From Actinomycetota bacterium (GTDB lineage: Bacteria; Actinomycetota; Thermoleophilia; Solirubrobacterales; Solirubrobacteraceae): 20,588 bases of DNA. Below, in pieces: positions 13,708-19,973 of this stretch (position 1 is its first letter; each line of letters starts with the position of its first letter). Made by a program: the position numbers and the translations under genes. Location: assembly GCA_009699565.1 (NCBI GenBank), contig WLNX01000006.1:1-20588 (forward strand), written 5' to 3'. The notes below the pieces were generated by a model that had not been told where the DNA came from, ran no database searches, and saw only the letters and a list, made by a program, of their open reading frames with translations.

Positions 13708-15015
13708 ATGCCAGGGATAGTTGTCGTCGGTGCCCAGTGGGGCGATGAAGGAAAAGGGAAGATCGTCGATCTTCTGGCGAAGCGATCGCGGATCGTCGCG
13801 CGCTTCCAGGGCGGCAACAACGCCGGACACACGATTGTCCACGGCGACGACGTCTGGAAGTTCCATCTGATTCCGTCGGGGATTCTTTACCCGGACACGC
13901 TCTGCGTTATCGGCAACGGCGTGGTTGTTGATCCCGGCGTACTTACAGGCGAGCTCGATGGGCTGCGCGAGCGCGGCGTCGACGTAAGCAACTTCCGACT
14001 CAGCGCCAACGCCCACCTGATCATGCCCTACCACCTGATGCTCGATCAGGCCGGCGAAGCGCGGCTCGGCAAGCTCGAGATCGGCACCACCCGCCGCGGG
14101 ATCGGTCCCTGTTACGCCGACAAAGCGCTTCGGCTGGGAATCCGCGTCCAGGACATGCTCGACGAGAAGATCCTCAAGCAGAAGATCATGGCTGCGATCG
14201 AGCCCAAGAGACTTCAACTGCGCGACTTCGAGCGCGATCCGGCGCTGGACCTCCAGACGATCACTGAGCAGTACCTGCTGTACGGGAAGCGGCTGGAACA
14301 GTTCATCGCCGACACCACCACGCTGATCCACGAGGCGCTCGAGGCCGACGACCTCGTGATCTTCGAAGGCGCCCAAGGCGCGCTGCTGGACATCGACCAC
14401 GGGACCTACCCCTTCGTCACTTCCTCCAATCCGGTCGCCGGAGCGGCTTGTGCAGGAGCCGGGGTTGGGCCAAAGGACATCAACGAGGTCTGGGGGATCG
14501 CCAAGGCCTACGCGACGCGCGTGGGCTCGGGGCCGTTCCCGACCGAGCTTGAGGACGAAGTCGGAGAGCGGATCCGCACAGCCGGCGGCGAATTCGGCAC
14601 CACCACCGGCCGCCCGCGGCGGACCGGCTGGATCGACCTCGTGGCGCTGCGCTACGCAGCCCGGATCAATGGACTGACGTCACTGGCAATCACCAAGCTG
14701 GACGTGCTCAGCGGCTTCGAGACGCTGCCGCTCTGCACCGCCTACATCGGCGACGACGAAGCCGACGGCGCCGAGTTCGTCGATTATCCCTACCACCAGT
14801 CGGTGCTCCACCACGTGGCCGCGAAATACGTCGAAATGCCGGGCTGGAGCGAAGACATCAGCGCCGCCCGCAGCGAAGCAGAGCTGCCGCAGGCGGTCCA
14901 CGACTACCTCGCGTTCATCGAAGACTTTGTCGGCGTACCGATCATCCTCGTTGGCGTCGGCCCCGACCTCGACCAGATCATCTGGCGCGGGGACAACGGG
15001 CCTCCAGCCGCCTAA
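13708..15015 (+). CDS. purA: Adenylosuccinate synthetase
   Basis: 435 residues, the usual length. It joins IMP and aspartate with GTP to give adenylosuccinate, the first committed step to AMP. The GTP loop GDEGKGKIVDLL holds the catalytic D13 and GGNNAGHT the catalytic H41, at the same numbers as in E. coli PurA. Also present are GTTRRGIGPCYADKALR for IMP binding, EGAQGALLDIDHGTYPFVTSS, and TTTGRPRRTGWIDLVALR. The last 4 nt overlap the convergent acyltransferase stop. Confidence 0.97.
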   Translation: MPGIVVVGAQWGDEGKGKIVDLLAKRSRIVARFQGGNNAGHTIVHGDDVWKFHLIPSGILYPDTLCVIGNGVVVDPGVLTGELDGLRERGVDVSNFRLSANAHLIMPYHLMLDQAGEARLGKLEIGTTRRGIGPCYADKALRLGIRVQDMLDEKILKQKIMAAIEPKRLQLRDFERDPALDLQTITEQYLLYGKRLEQFIADTTTLIHEALEADDLVIFEGAQGALLDIDHGTYPFVTSSNPVAGAACAGAGVGPKDINEVWGIAKAYATRVGSGPFPTELEDEVGERIRTAGGEFGTTTGRPRRTGWIDLVALRYAARINGLTSLAITKLDVLSGFETLPLCTAYIGDDEADGAEFVDYPYHQSVLHHVAAKYVEMPGWSEDISAARSEAELPQAVHDYLAFIEDFVGVPIILVGVGPDLDQIIWRGDNGPPAA

Positions 15016-15671
15016 CGTTCGCGAGCCGGAACGCCAACGACGAGCGTCCCTGCGGCTACATCGCCGCTGACCACGGCGCCCGCGCCAACAACAGCCTTCT
15101 CGCCAACCCTTACGCCCGGCAGCACGATCGCCCCGGCGCCGATTCGGCAGCCCGCGTCCAATTGCGGGCCTTCGAGCTCGCCGGCACGCGGGCCCACTAG
15201 GCGATCGTTTGTGGTGATCGCTCCGGGGCCGACGAAGACGTCATCGGCGATGCGGGTCCCGGCGGCGATGTAGACGGAGCTTTGGATTGAAACGCGGTCG
15301 CCGATAACTACGTTGTTGTCGACGCCGCTGGCCCGGCCGATTACCGACTGCTCGCCGATCACGGCATGCTCGCGGACGCAGGCCTGGTCGCCGATGATTG
15401 TCCCGGCGCCGATCTGCGAGCCGGCAAAGACGACGGCTCCGGCGCAGATCTGCGCGCCGGCGCCGATTCGCAGCGCGCCGGGCTTTCCGCCGCGGTTCGC
15501 CGAGCGCGGAGACAGCAGCGGCTGCTTGCCAAGGACAACGTTGTCCTGAATCACAGCGCCGGCTGCGATCTCAACACCTTCGTGGACGACCACATTGGCG
15601 CCGAAGACGACATCGGCGGCAACGGAGGCCGATTCCGCGACGAGGGGCTGGCTTGCAGGGTGATCTTCCAT
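15012..15671 (-). CDS. Left-handed beta-helix acyltransferase, WbpD-like UDP-sugar N-acetyltransferase candidate
   Basis: From the ATG at 15671 it is 219 residues. The protein is almost wholly built of hexapeptide repeats ([LIV]GxxxxV type), forming a left-handed beta-helix trimer that uses acyl-CoA. Towards the end IQSSVYIAAGTRIADDVFVG followed by PGAITTNDR aligns by eye with the IQNNVSVYDNV...GVFCGPSMVFTN segment of Pseudomonas WbpD. Most WbpD-type proteins are about 190 residues; this one has extra coils in the middle. An in-frame upstream start at 15833 would add 54 residues lacking the repeat pattern, so I reject it. The -10 box TAGGGT lies 7 nt from the ATG, and the gene diverges from the oxidoreductase. 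Substrate assignment rests on the neighbours. Confidence 0.83.
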   Translation of the reverse strand: MEDHPASQPLVAESASVAADVVFGANVVVHEGVEIAAGAVIQDNVVLGKQPLLSPRSANRGGKPGALRIGAGAQICAGAVVFAGSQIGAGTIIGDQACVREHAVIGEQSVIGRASGVDNNVVIGDRVSIQSSVYIAAGTRIADDVFVGPGAITTNDRLVGPRAGELEGPQLDAGCRIGAGAIVLPGVRVGEKAVVGAGAVVSGDVAAGTLVVGVPARER

Positions 15672-15677
15672 GGCAGA

Positions 15678-15684
15678 TACCCTA
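15678..15684. promoter_or_regulatory. Overlapping divergent -10 boxes (acyltransferase / oxidoreductase)
   Basis: TACCCT on the plus strand (15678-15683) and TAGGGT on the minus strand (15684-15679) share five bases. The minus box is 7 nt from the acyltransferase ATG. The plus box is 9 nt from a GTG at 15693 and 36 nt from the ATG at 15720 of the oxidoreductase. Two polymerases could not occupy it at once, so the two directions should compete. Confidence 0.45.
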
Positions 15685-15719
15685 ATGCCGTCGTGGATGA
15701 GGCCAACAACAAACCGGTC

Positions 15720-16721
15720 ATGAGGGGCGCCGTGCTGGGTCTGGGGATGATCGGGCGCCACCATGCGCGAATCCTTGCCAGTACGCCGCAGGTTGACTTT
15801 GCGGGCGCCGTGGACCCTTCGGGCGACGTGCACGGGGCCGTGATTGATCCGGATCTCGTCTTTGCCTCCGTGGACGAGCTACTTGCTTCGGGGCCGATCG
15901 ACTTTGCCGTCGTCGCGGTGCCGACCGAAGAACACCTTGCCGCCGTCCGTCAGATCACGCAGGCCGGCGCGAGCGTGCTGGTTGAAAAGCCAATCGCCGC
16001 CAGCGCCGCCGAAGGCCTTGAACTGATCGAAATTGTCGAAGCCGCCGGAGTGAAGGGCGCGGTCGGCCATGTAGAGCGCTGCAACCCTGCGCTGATCGAG
16101 CTGCGCAAGCGCATCAACGACGGGCAGCTCGGCGAGCTGTTCCTGATCGTCACCGAGAGGGTCGGTCCTTTCCCCGACCGGATCCGCGACGTTGGCGTGG
16201 TCAAGGACCTCGCCACGCATGACCTGGACCTCGTCCGCTGGCTCGGCGGCTCGCCGATCGCCTCGCTCGCCGGCCAAACCCAGAACCGGATGGGTCGCCC
16301 GCACGAAGATCTGGTGCTGATCAACGGCGCTCTGACCAGCGGCGTCAGCTTCAACTCGATAGTCGACTGGCTTTCGCCGACGAAAGTCAGGCGCACACGG
16401 GTCCTTGGCGACAGGGGGATGCTTGTCGCCGACACGCTGACCGCCGACCTGACCTTTTACGAGAACGGCGCCGTTGGCAGCGAGTGGGGAACGACGCAGT
16501 CGCTGCGCGGCGTCAGCGAAGGCGACGTCACCCGCTACGCGATCGCACGGCGCGAGCCGCTGCGCGTACAGCTCGACCGCTTCCTCGACCTGCTCGCCGG
16601 AGCCGAAGACTCCCAGGTAGTAACGCTGGCCGAGGGGCTCGAGACGCTAATCAGCGCCGAAGCCGTGCTAGCAAGCGCCGCAAGCGGCCAGACGGTCGCC
16701 CCAAGCCCAGCGGGAAGCTGA
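15720..16721 (+). CDS. Gfo/Idh/MocA oxidoreductase, UDP-N-acetylglucosamine(uronate) 3-dehydrogenase candidate (WbpB-like)
   Basis: 333 residues. An N-terminal Rossmann fold (GAVLGLGMIGRHHARIL, G7-G12) binds NAD(P), EKP stands at 89-91, and the C-terminal substrate domain follows. VGHVERCNP (115-123), RVGPFPDRIRDVGVVKDLATHDLDL with D163/H167/D168 is typical of the branch that oxidises C3 of UDP-GlcNAc or its uronate (WbpB, WlbA, GnnA). The product keto-sugar is then transaminated in those pathways. The start is uncertain: ATG 15720 gives the compact N-terminus, while GTG 15693 would add nine residues and fit the leaderless spacing better. The stop overlaps the following dehydrogenase (TGATG), so they form one operon. 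Confidence 0.85.
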   Translation: MRGAVLGLGMIGRHHARILASTPQVDFAGAVDPSGDVHGAVIDPDLVFASVDELLASGPIDFAVVAVPTEEHLAAVRQITQAGASVLVEKPIAASAAEGLELIEIVEAAGVKGAVGHVERCNPALIELRKRINDGQLGELFLIVTERVGPFPDRIRDVGVVKDLATHDLDLVRWLGGSPIASLAGQTQNRMGRPHEDLVLINGALTSGVSFNSIVDWLSPTKVRRTRVLGDRGMLVADTLTADLTFYENGAVGSEWGTTQSLRGVSEGDVTRYAIARREPLRVQLDRFLDLLAGAEDSQVVTLAEGLETLISAEAVLASAASGQTVAPSPAGS

Positions 16722-17992
16722 TGCGGGTAGCGGTCGTCGCGCTCGGCAAGATCGGCCTTCCGCTGGCCGTGCAGATAGCGCGCGCAGGCCATGAAGTCGT
16801 CGGCTGCGACATCAACGCCGACGTCGTTGAGCTCGTAAACAGCGCTACGCCGCCGTTCCCCGGCGAGGAGGGCCTTGCGGAAGCGCTCGCCGAGGTTGTC
16901 GGCGACGGAAGGCTGAAGGCCCAGACAGACACCGCCGCCGCGGTTGCCGCGGGCCCCGAGCTGGTTGTCGCGGTGCCGCCGCTGGCCGTGGACGACGCCG
17001 CGAGGCCCGACTGGGCGGCGCTGGACGGCGCGATCGCTGCGATCGGCGCCGGACTGCAGGCCGGAACAACCGTCGTGGTTGAGACGACCCTCCCCGTCGG
17101 GACGACGCGCACCCGCCTTGCCCCGGCGCTGGAGGAGGCCAGCGGACTCAAGTCGGAGAGCGACTTCTTCACCGCGTTCAGCCCCGAGCGCGTCTTCAGC
17201 GGCAGGATCTTCGCCGACCTTGCCAACTACCCGAAGCTGGTCGGCGGCCTGAGCGCAGCAGGCGAGCAGCGAGCCGCCGAGCTGTACCGCTCGTTCCTCG
17301 ACGCCGAGGTTTGGGAGATGGGGTCGGCAGAGGCGGCCGAGCTGACGAAACTTGCCGAAACGACCTACCGCGACCTGAACATCGCCTACGCGAACGAGCT
17401 CGCAAGCTTTGCCGACCGCAGCGGGGTCGACATCGGACGGGTGATCGAGGCGGCCAACAGCCAGCCCTTCAGCCACATCCACCAGCCCGGGATAGCGGTC
17501 GGCGGGCACTGCATCCCCGTCTATCCGCGCTTTTACTTAGAAGGTGACCCGGAAGCGACGCTGCCGCGAGCCGCGAGGGCGGTCAATGAACTCATGCCCG
17601 AGTACGCCGTGGAGGCGCTTAGCGAGGCTCTGGGAGGCCTCAGTGGCGCGCAGGTGCTGGTTCTGGGCGCCGCATACCGAGGCGGAGTCAAGGAAGCGGC
17701 TTTCAGCGGCGTATTCGCGACCGTCGAAGCCCTTCGAGGACGCGGAGCGCAGCCACTTGTCAGCGACCCCCTCTACAGCTCCGAGGAACTGGAGGCGCTG
17801 GGGTTCGCTGCTTGGGGCGGCGGCGCGGTTGACGGCGTAATCGTCCAGAGCGACCACGCCGAGTACGCCAATCTCGGCCCGCAGGACCTGCCGGGCGCAA
17901 AGGCGATCCTCGACGGCCGCGAGATTCTTGTTGGCGAGCGCTTCACTGAAGCGGGCGTCAAGCTGCTGCGAATCGGTCGCCCGAACAGCTAA
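16721..17992 (+). CDS. Nucleotide-sugar 6-dehydrogenase (UDP-GlcNAc/UDP-ManNAc type, WbpA/WecC-like)
   Basis: 423 residues. The NAD-binding Rossmann domain begins VVALGKIGLPLAVQIA and has TTLPVGTTR and FSPERVFSGR. The central helix ELTKLAETTYRDLNIAYANELA supplies K210 and N220. The catalytic Cys is C264 in VGGHCIPVYP, and a C-terminal UDP-binding Rossmann domain follows (VLVLGAAYRGGVKE). The family oxidises C6 of a UDP-N-acetylhexosamine to the uronate in two NAD-dependent steps. GGHCIPV separates it from UDP-glucose dehydrogenases but not UDP-GlcNAc from UDP-ManNAc specificity. With the WbpB-like gene upstream, UDP-GlcNAc is the more likely substrate. It starts in the preceding stop (TGATG), and its last 4 nt overlap the convergent epimerase stop. 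Confidence 0.88.
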   Translation: MRVAVVALGKIGLPLAVQIARAGHEVVGCDINADVVELVNSATPPFPGEEGLAEALAEVVGDGRLKAQTDTAAAVAAGPELVVAVPPLAVDDAARPDWAALDGAIAAIGAGLQAGTTVVVETTLPVGTTRTRLAPALEEASGLKSESDFFTAFSPERVFSGRIFADLANYPKLVGGLSAAGEQRAAELYRSFLDAEVWEMGSAEAAELTKLAETTYRDLNIAYANELASFADRSGVDIGRVIEAANSQPFSHIHQPGIAVGGHCIPVYPRFYLEGDPEATLPRAARAVNELMPEYAVEALSEALGGLSGAQVLVLGAAYRGGVKEAAFSGVFATVEALRGRGAQPLVSDPLYSSEELEALGFAAWGGGAVDGVIVQSDHAEYANLGPQDLPGAKAILDGREILVGERFTEAGVKLLRIGRPNS

Positions 17993-19056
17993 GCGGCGAA
18001 GCGGGCGACCGCTTCTACCACCAGCGCCGCCGCATGGCCGTCTCCATAAGGAGCAGGGCGAGCAGAGGACGGCGGGTTGGCGAGCGCCGTCAGCGCCGCG
18101 TCGCGGTCAAGCCCGACGAGCGTGTTCCAGCCGCACTCGACGGTCTCCGTCCACTCGGTCGTGTCGCGCAGCGTGACGCACTGCACGCCGGCGATGAACG
18201 CTTCCTTCTGAACTCCGCCGGAGTCGGTCAGCACAGCGCGCGCTGACAGCAGCAGCGCCGTGAAGTCGATGTAGCCGAGCGGGCCGAGCAGCTTCACGCC
18301 TCCGGCTTCGAGCCGGCCGAGGAGCCCTGCCGCCTCGAGCCTCGCCAGCGTGCGCGGATGAAGCGGCAGCACGACCGGCCCTTCGACTGCCAGCAGCAGC
18401 TCAACCAGCTCCGCCAGCCGCTGCGGGTCGTCAACGTTCGCGGCCCGGTGTGCGGTGGCGAGGATGTAGCCGCCAGGCTCGACCCCTGCCAGCTCAAGCA
18501 CTGAGGTGTTGGCCGCTGCCCGCGGACGCATCTGGAGGGCGACGTCAACCATTACGTCGCCTACCATCTCGGCCCGCGCCGCCAGCCCTTCGAGCTGAAG
18601 GTTCGTCATCGCCGTTTCGCAGGGACAGAGCAGCAGATCTGAACAATGGTCGGTGAGGACGCGGTTCAGCTCCTCGGGCATCGTGCGGTCGAACGAGCGC
18701 ATCCCGGCCTCGATGTGGATGACGGGGATCTTCGCCTGGGCTGCAGTCAGCGCACCGGCAAGCGTTGAGTTGGTGTCGCCGTAGACGAGCACCGCGTCCG
18801 GGCGCTGATCGGCCAACAGCGGCGCCAAAGCGGTGATTATCTGCGCCGTCTGCTCACTGTTGCTGCCGCCGGCAATCCCGAGCTCAAACTCTGGGCGCGG
18901 GATCCCTAGCTCCTCGACGAAGATTGTTGAGAGCTCGTCGTCGTAGTGCTGGCCGGTGTCAACCAGCAGCTCCTCGTTGCCCTCGCGCAGCGGCATCGAC
19001 ACCGCGGCCGCCTTGATGAACTGCGGACGGTTTCCGACGACCGTGACGAGCTTCAC
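17989..19056 (-). CDS. wecB: Non-hydrolysing UDP-N-acetylglucosamine 2-epimerase family, possibly WbpI-like
   Basis: 355 residues of the GT-B-like epimerase family. Landmarks are GNRPQFIKAAAVS at the start, DTGQHYDDELS, VYGDTNSTLAGAL, HIEAGMRSFDRTMPEELNRVLTDH and TAHRAANVDD. Near the end it has TLRDTTEWTETVECGWNTLVG. The opening RPQFIKAA and the TEW in place of the common TERPE are features I associate with WbpI/WlbD-type enzymes, which invert C2 of the diacetamido-uronate, rather than with E. coli WecB. That distinction is from memory of motifs and needs a tree. Its start overlaps the aminotransferase stop by 4 nt, forming a minus-strand operon. It converges with a 4-nt overlap on the dehydrogenase. 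The symbol denotes the family. Confidence 0.9.
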   Translation of the reverse strand: MKLVTVVGNRPQFIKAAAVSMPLREGNEELLVDTGQHYDDELSTIFVEELGIPRPEFELGIAGGSNSEQTAQIITALAPLLADQRPDAVLVYGDTNSTLAGALTAAQAKIPVIHIEAGMRSFDRTMPEELNRVLTDHCSDLLLCPCETAMTNLQLEGLAARAEMVGDVMVDVALQMRPRAAANTSVLELAGVEPGGYILATAHRAANVDDPQRLAELVELLLAVEGPVVLPLHPRTLARLEAAGLLGRLEAGGVKLLGPLGYIDFTALLLSARAVLTDSGGVQKEAFIAGVQCVTLRDTTEWTETVECGWNTLVGLDRDAALTALANPPSSARPAPYGDGHAAALVVEAVARFAA

Positions 19057-19835
19057 GCGCTACCGCCGACCGCCTCGGCGATCGTCGCCCGCAGCACCGT
19101 GTCAATTGCCTGCGAAAGCGGACCGGGAGCCGGGAGTTCGACGTCGTCGATCGCCGAGACCGGATGGACCTCGCGCAGAGTCGACGCAAGGAACGCCTCC
19201 TTCATCTGCGGTATCTCGTCAACGTGGATCGAGCGCTCGTCGAGCAGCCCTGTCGCCAGCAGCGTGCGGCGCGTGATCGAATCGAGCACGCGGTCGCTCA
19301 GCGGCGGCGTGATCAGCCGCTCGCCGTCGATCGAGCAGACAAAGCTCTGGCGCGGGCCTTCCAGCACCGTCCCGCCTTCAGTGACCAACAGAGACTCGCC
19401 CGCGCCGCGCCCGACGGCGATCCGCGTGGCGAGCATGTTGGCAGCGTAGGAGAGCGACTTGACGCCGTCCAGCAGGATCGTCGAGTGGTAGGGAAGCGTC
19501 GTCAGCTTGATCGAGGGCGGGATCGGCGGCAGCGCCTCAAGGAAGCCGATCCGCGTTCCGCCGCCGGTCGAAACCAGCCGCAGGCAGCCGTCGTGGTCGG
19601 GAGTTGACGCGAGCAGATCCGCCGTGTCGCTCTCGATCGCTGCGCGGTCAAATTGAACCTGGAGGTTGGCGGCCGAGCGCTCCATGCGATCAAAGTGCTC
19701 CTCGAGCGCGAACGGAACGCCGTTGTAGACGCGAATCACCTCAAAGACGCCGTCGCCGCGCAGGAGGCCCACATCGGTCGCCGGAACCATCGCCTCCTCG
19801 GTCGGGAGGACCTTGCCGTTCAGAATCGCGAGCAT
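19053..19835 (-). CDS. Class-IV (fold type IV) PLP-dependent aminotransferase
   Basis: 260 residues, a length typical of aminodeoxychorismate lyase and D-amino-acid transaminase. The start MLAILNGKVLP is followed by the family segment DVGLLRGDGVFEVIRVYNG and EEHFDRM. The PLP lysine is K126 in VKSLSYAANM, and E159 in TVLEGPRQSF is the pyridine-nitrogen acid. TPPLSDRVLDSITRR is the usual C-terminal phosphate-binding motif. Where branched-chain enzymes have ExSxxN, this protein has EGPRQSF, so it may be a 4-amino-4-deoxychorismate lyase, a D-amino-acid transaminase or another branch. It is the first gene of an operon with the epimerase (ATGA overlap). The -10-like CAGAAT is 7 nt upstream. Sequence alone does not tell whether it acts in sugar or amino-acid/folate metabolism. 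Confidence 0.85.
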   Translation of the reverse strand: MLAILNGKVLPTEEAMVPATDVGLLRGDGVFEVIRVYNGVPFALEEHFDRMERSAANLQVQFDRAAIESDTADLLASTPDHDGCLRLVSTGGGTRIGFLEALPPIPPSIKLTTLPYHSTILLDGVKSLSYAANMLATRIAVGRGAGESLLVTEGGTVLEGPRQSFVCSIDGERLITPPLSDRVLDSITRRTLLATGLLDERSIHVDEIPQMKEAFLASTLREVHPVSAIDDVELPAPGPLSQAIDTVLRATIAEAVGGSA

Positions 19836-19842
19836 CGCGCTG

Positions 19843-19848
19843 ATTCTG
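19843..19848 (-). promoter_or_regulatory. -10-like box of the aminotransferase-epimerase operon
   Basis: CAGAAT on the minus strand ends 7 nt before the ATG at 19835. The first base departs from TANNNT. The position matches the leaderless pattern seen elsewhere. Read-through from the tRNA is also possible. Confidence 0.35.
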
Positions 19849-19871
19849 CCACACGCGCCGCCGGAGAACGA

Positions 19872-19944
19872 TGCCCCCGCCAGGAATCGAACCTGGAACC
19901 TTCGGATTAAGAGTCCGCTGCTCTGCCAGTTGAGCTACAGGGGC
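19872..19944 (-). tRNA. tRNA-Lys (anticodon CUU)
   Basis: A 73-nt cloverleaf on the minus strand. The acceptor stem is GCCCCTG against CGGGGGC with one G-U pair and a discriminator A. The D region reads TAGCTCAACTGGCAGAGC, the anticodon loop CTCTTAA carries CTT for lysine AAG codons, and the T arm is GGTTCGATTCC within a 5-bp stem. CCA is not encoded. It lies upstream of the aminotransferase on the same strand. A TACCAT box (19957-19962) is 12 nt from the mature 5' end. Confidence 0.96.
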
Positions 19945-19956
19945 TTATGGCGCCGA

Positions 19957-19962
19957 ATGGTA
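19957..19962 (-). promoter_or_regulatory. -10 box of the tRNA-Lys gene
   Basis: TACCAT on the minus strand, 12 nt before the mature tRNA 5' end, with no clear -35. The odd palindrome GCTGAG-G-CTCAGC (19966-19978) beside it overlaps the stop codon of the upstream gene. Confidence 0.4.
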
Positions 19963-19973
19963 GCCGCTGAGGC

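Noticed and set aside
13510..14400. 296-codon minus-strand ORF across the loader and purA
   Set aside because: It spans two convincing plus-strand genes and has no family motif, so it is an antisense artefact.
15672..15833. 54-residue N-terminal extension of the acyltransferase
   Set aside because: The extension lacks hexapeptide repeats, overlaps the oxidoreductase start, and the ATG at 15671 has a -10 box 7 nt upstream.
16484..16720. 79-residue N-terminal extension of the 6-dehydrogenase
   Set aside because: It lies inside the oxidoreductase gene and is Arg-rich and unconserved; the Rossmann fold begins right at the ATG at 16721.
16535..17509. 324-codon minus-strand ORF opposite the oxidoreductase and dehydrogenase
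   Set aside because: The plus strand has all catalytic motifs of two enzymes; the antisense product is compositionally odd and unrecognisable.
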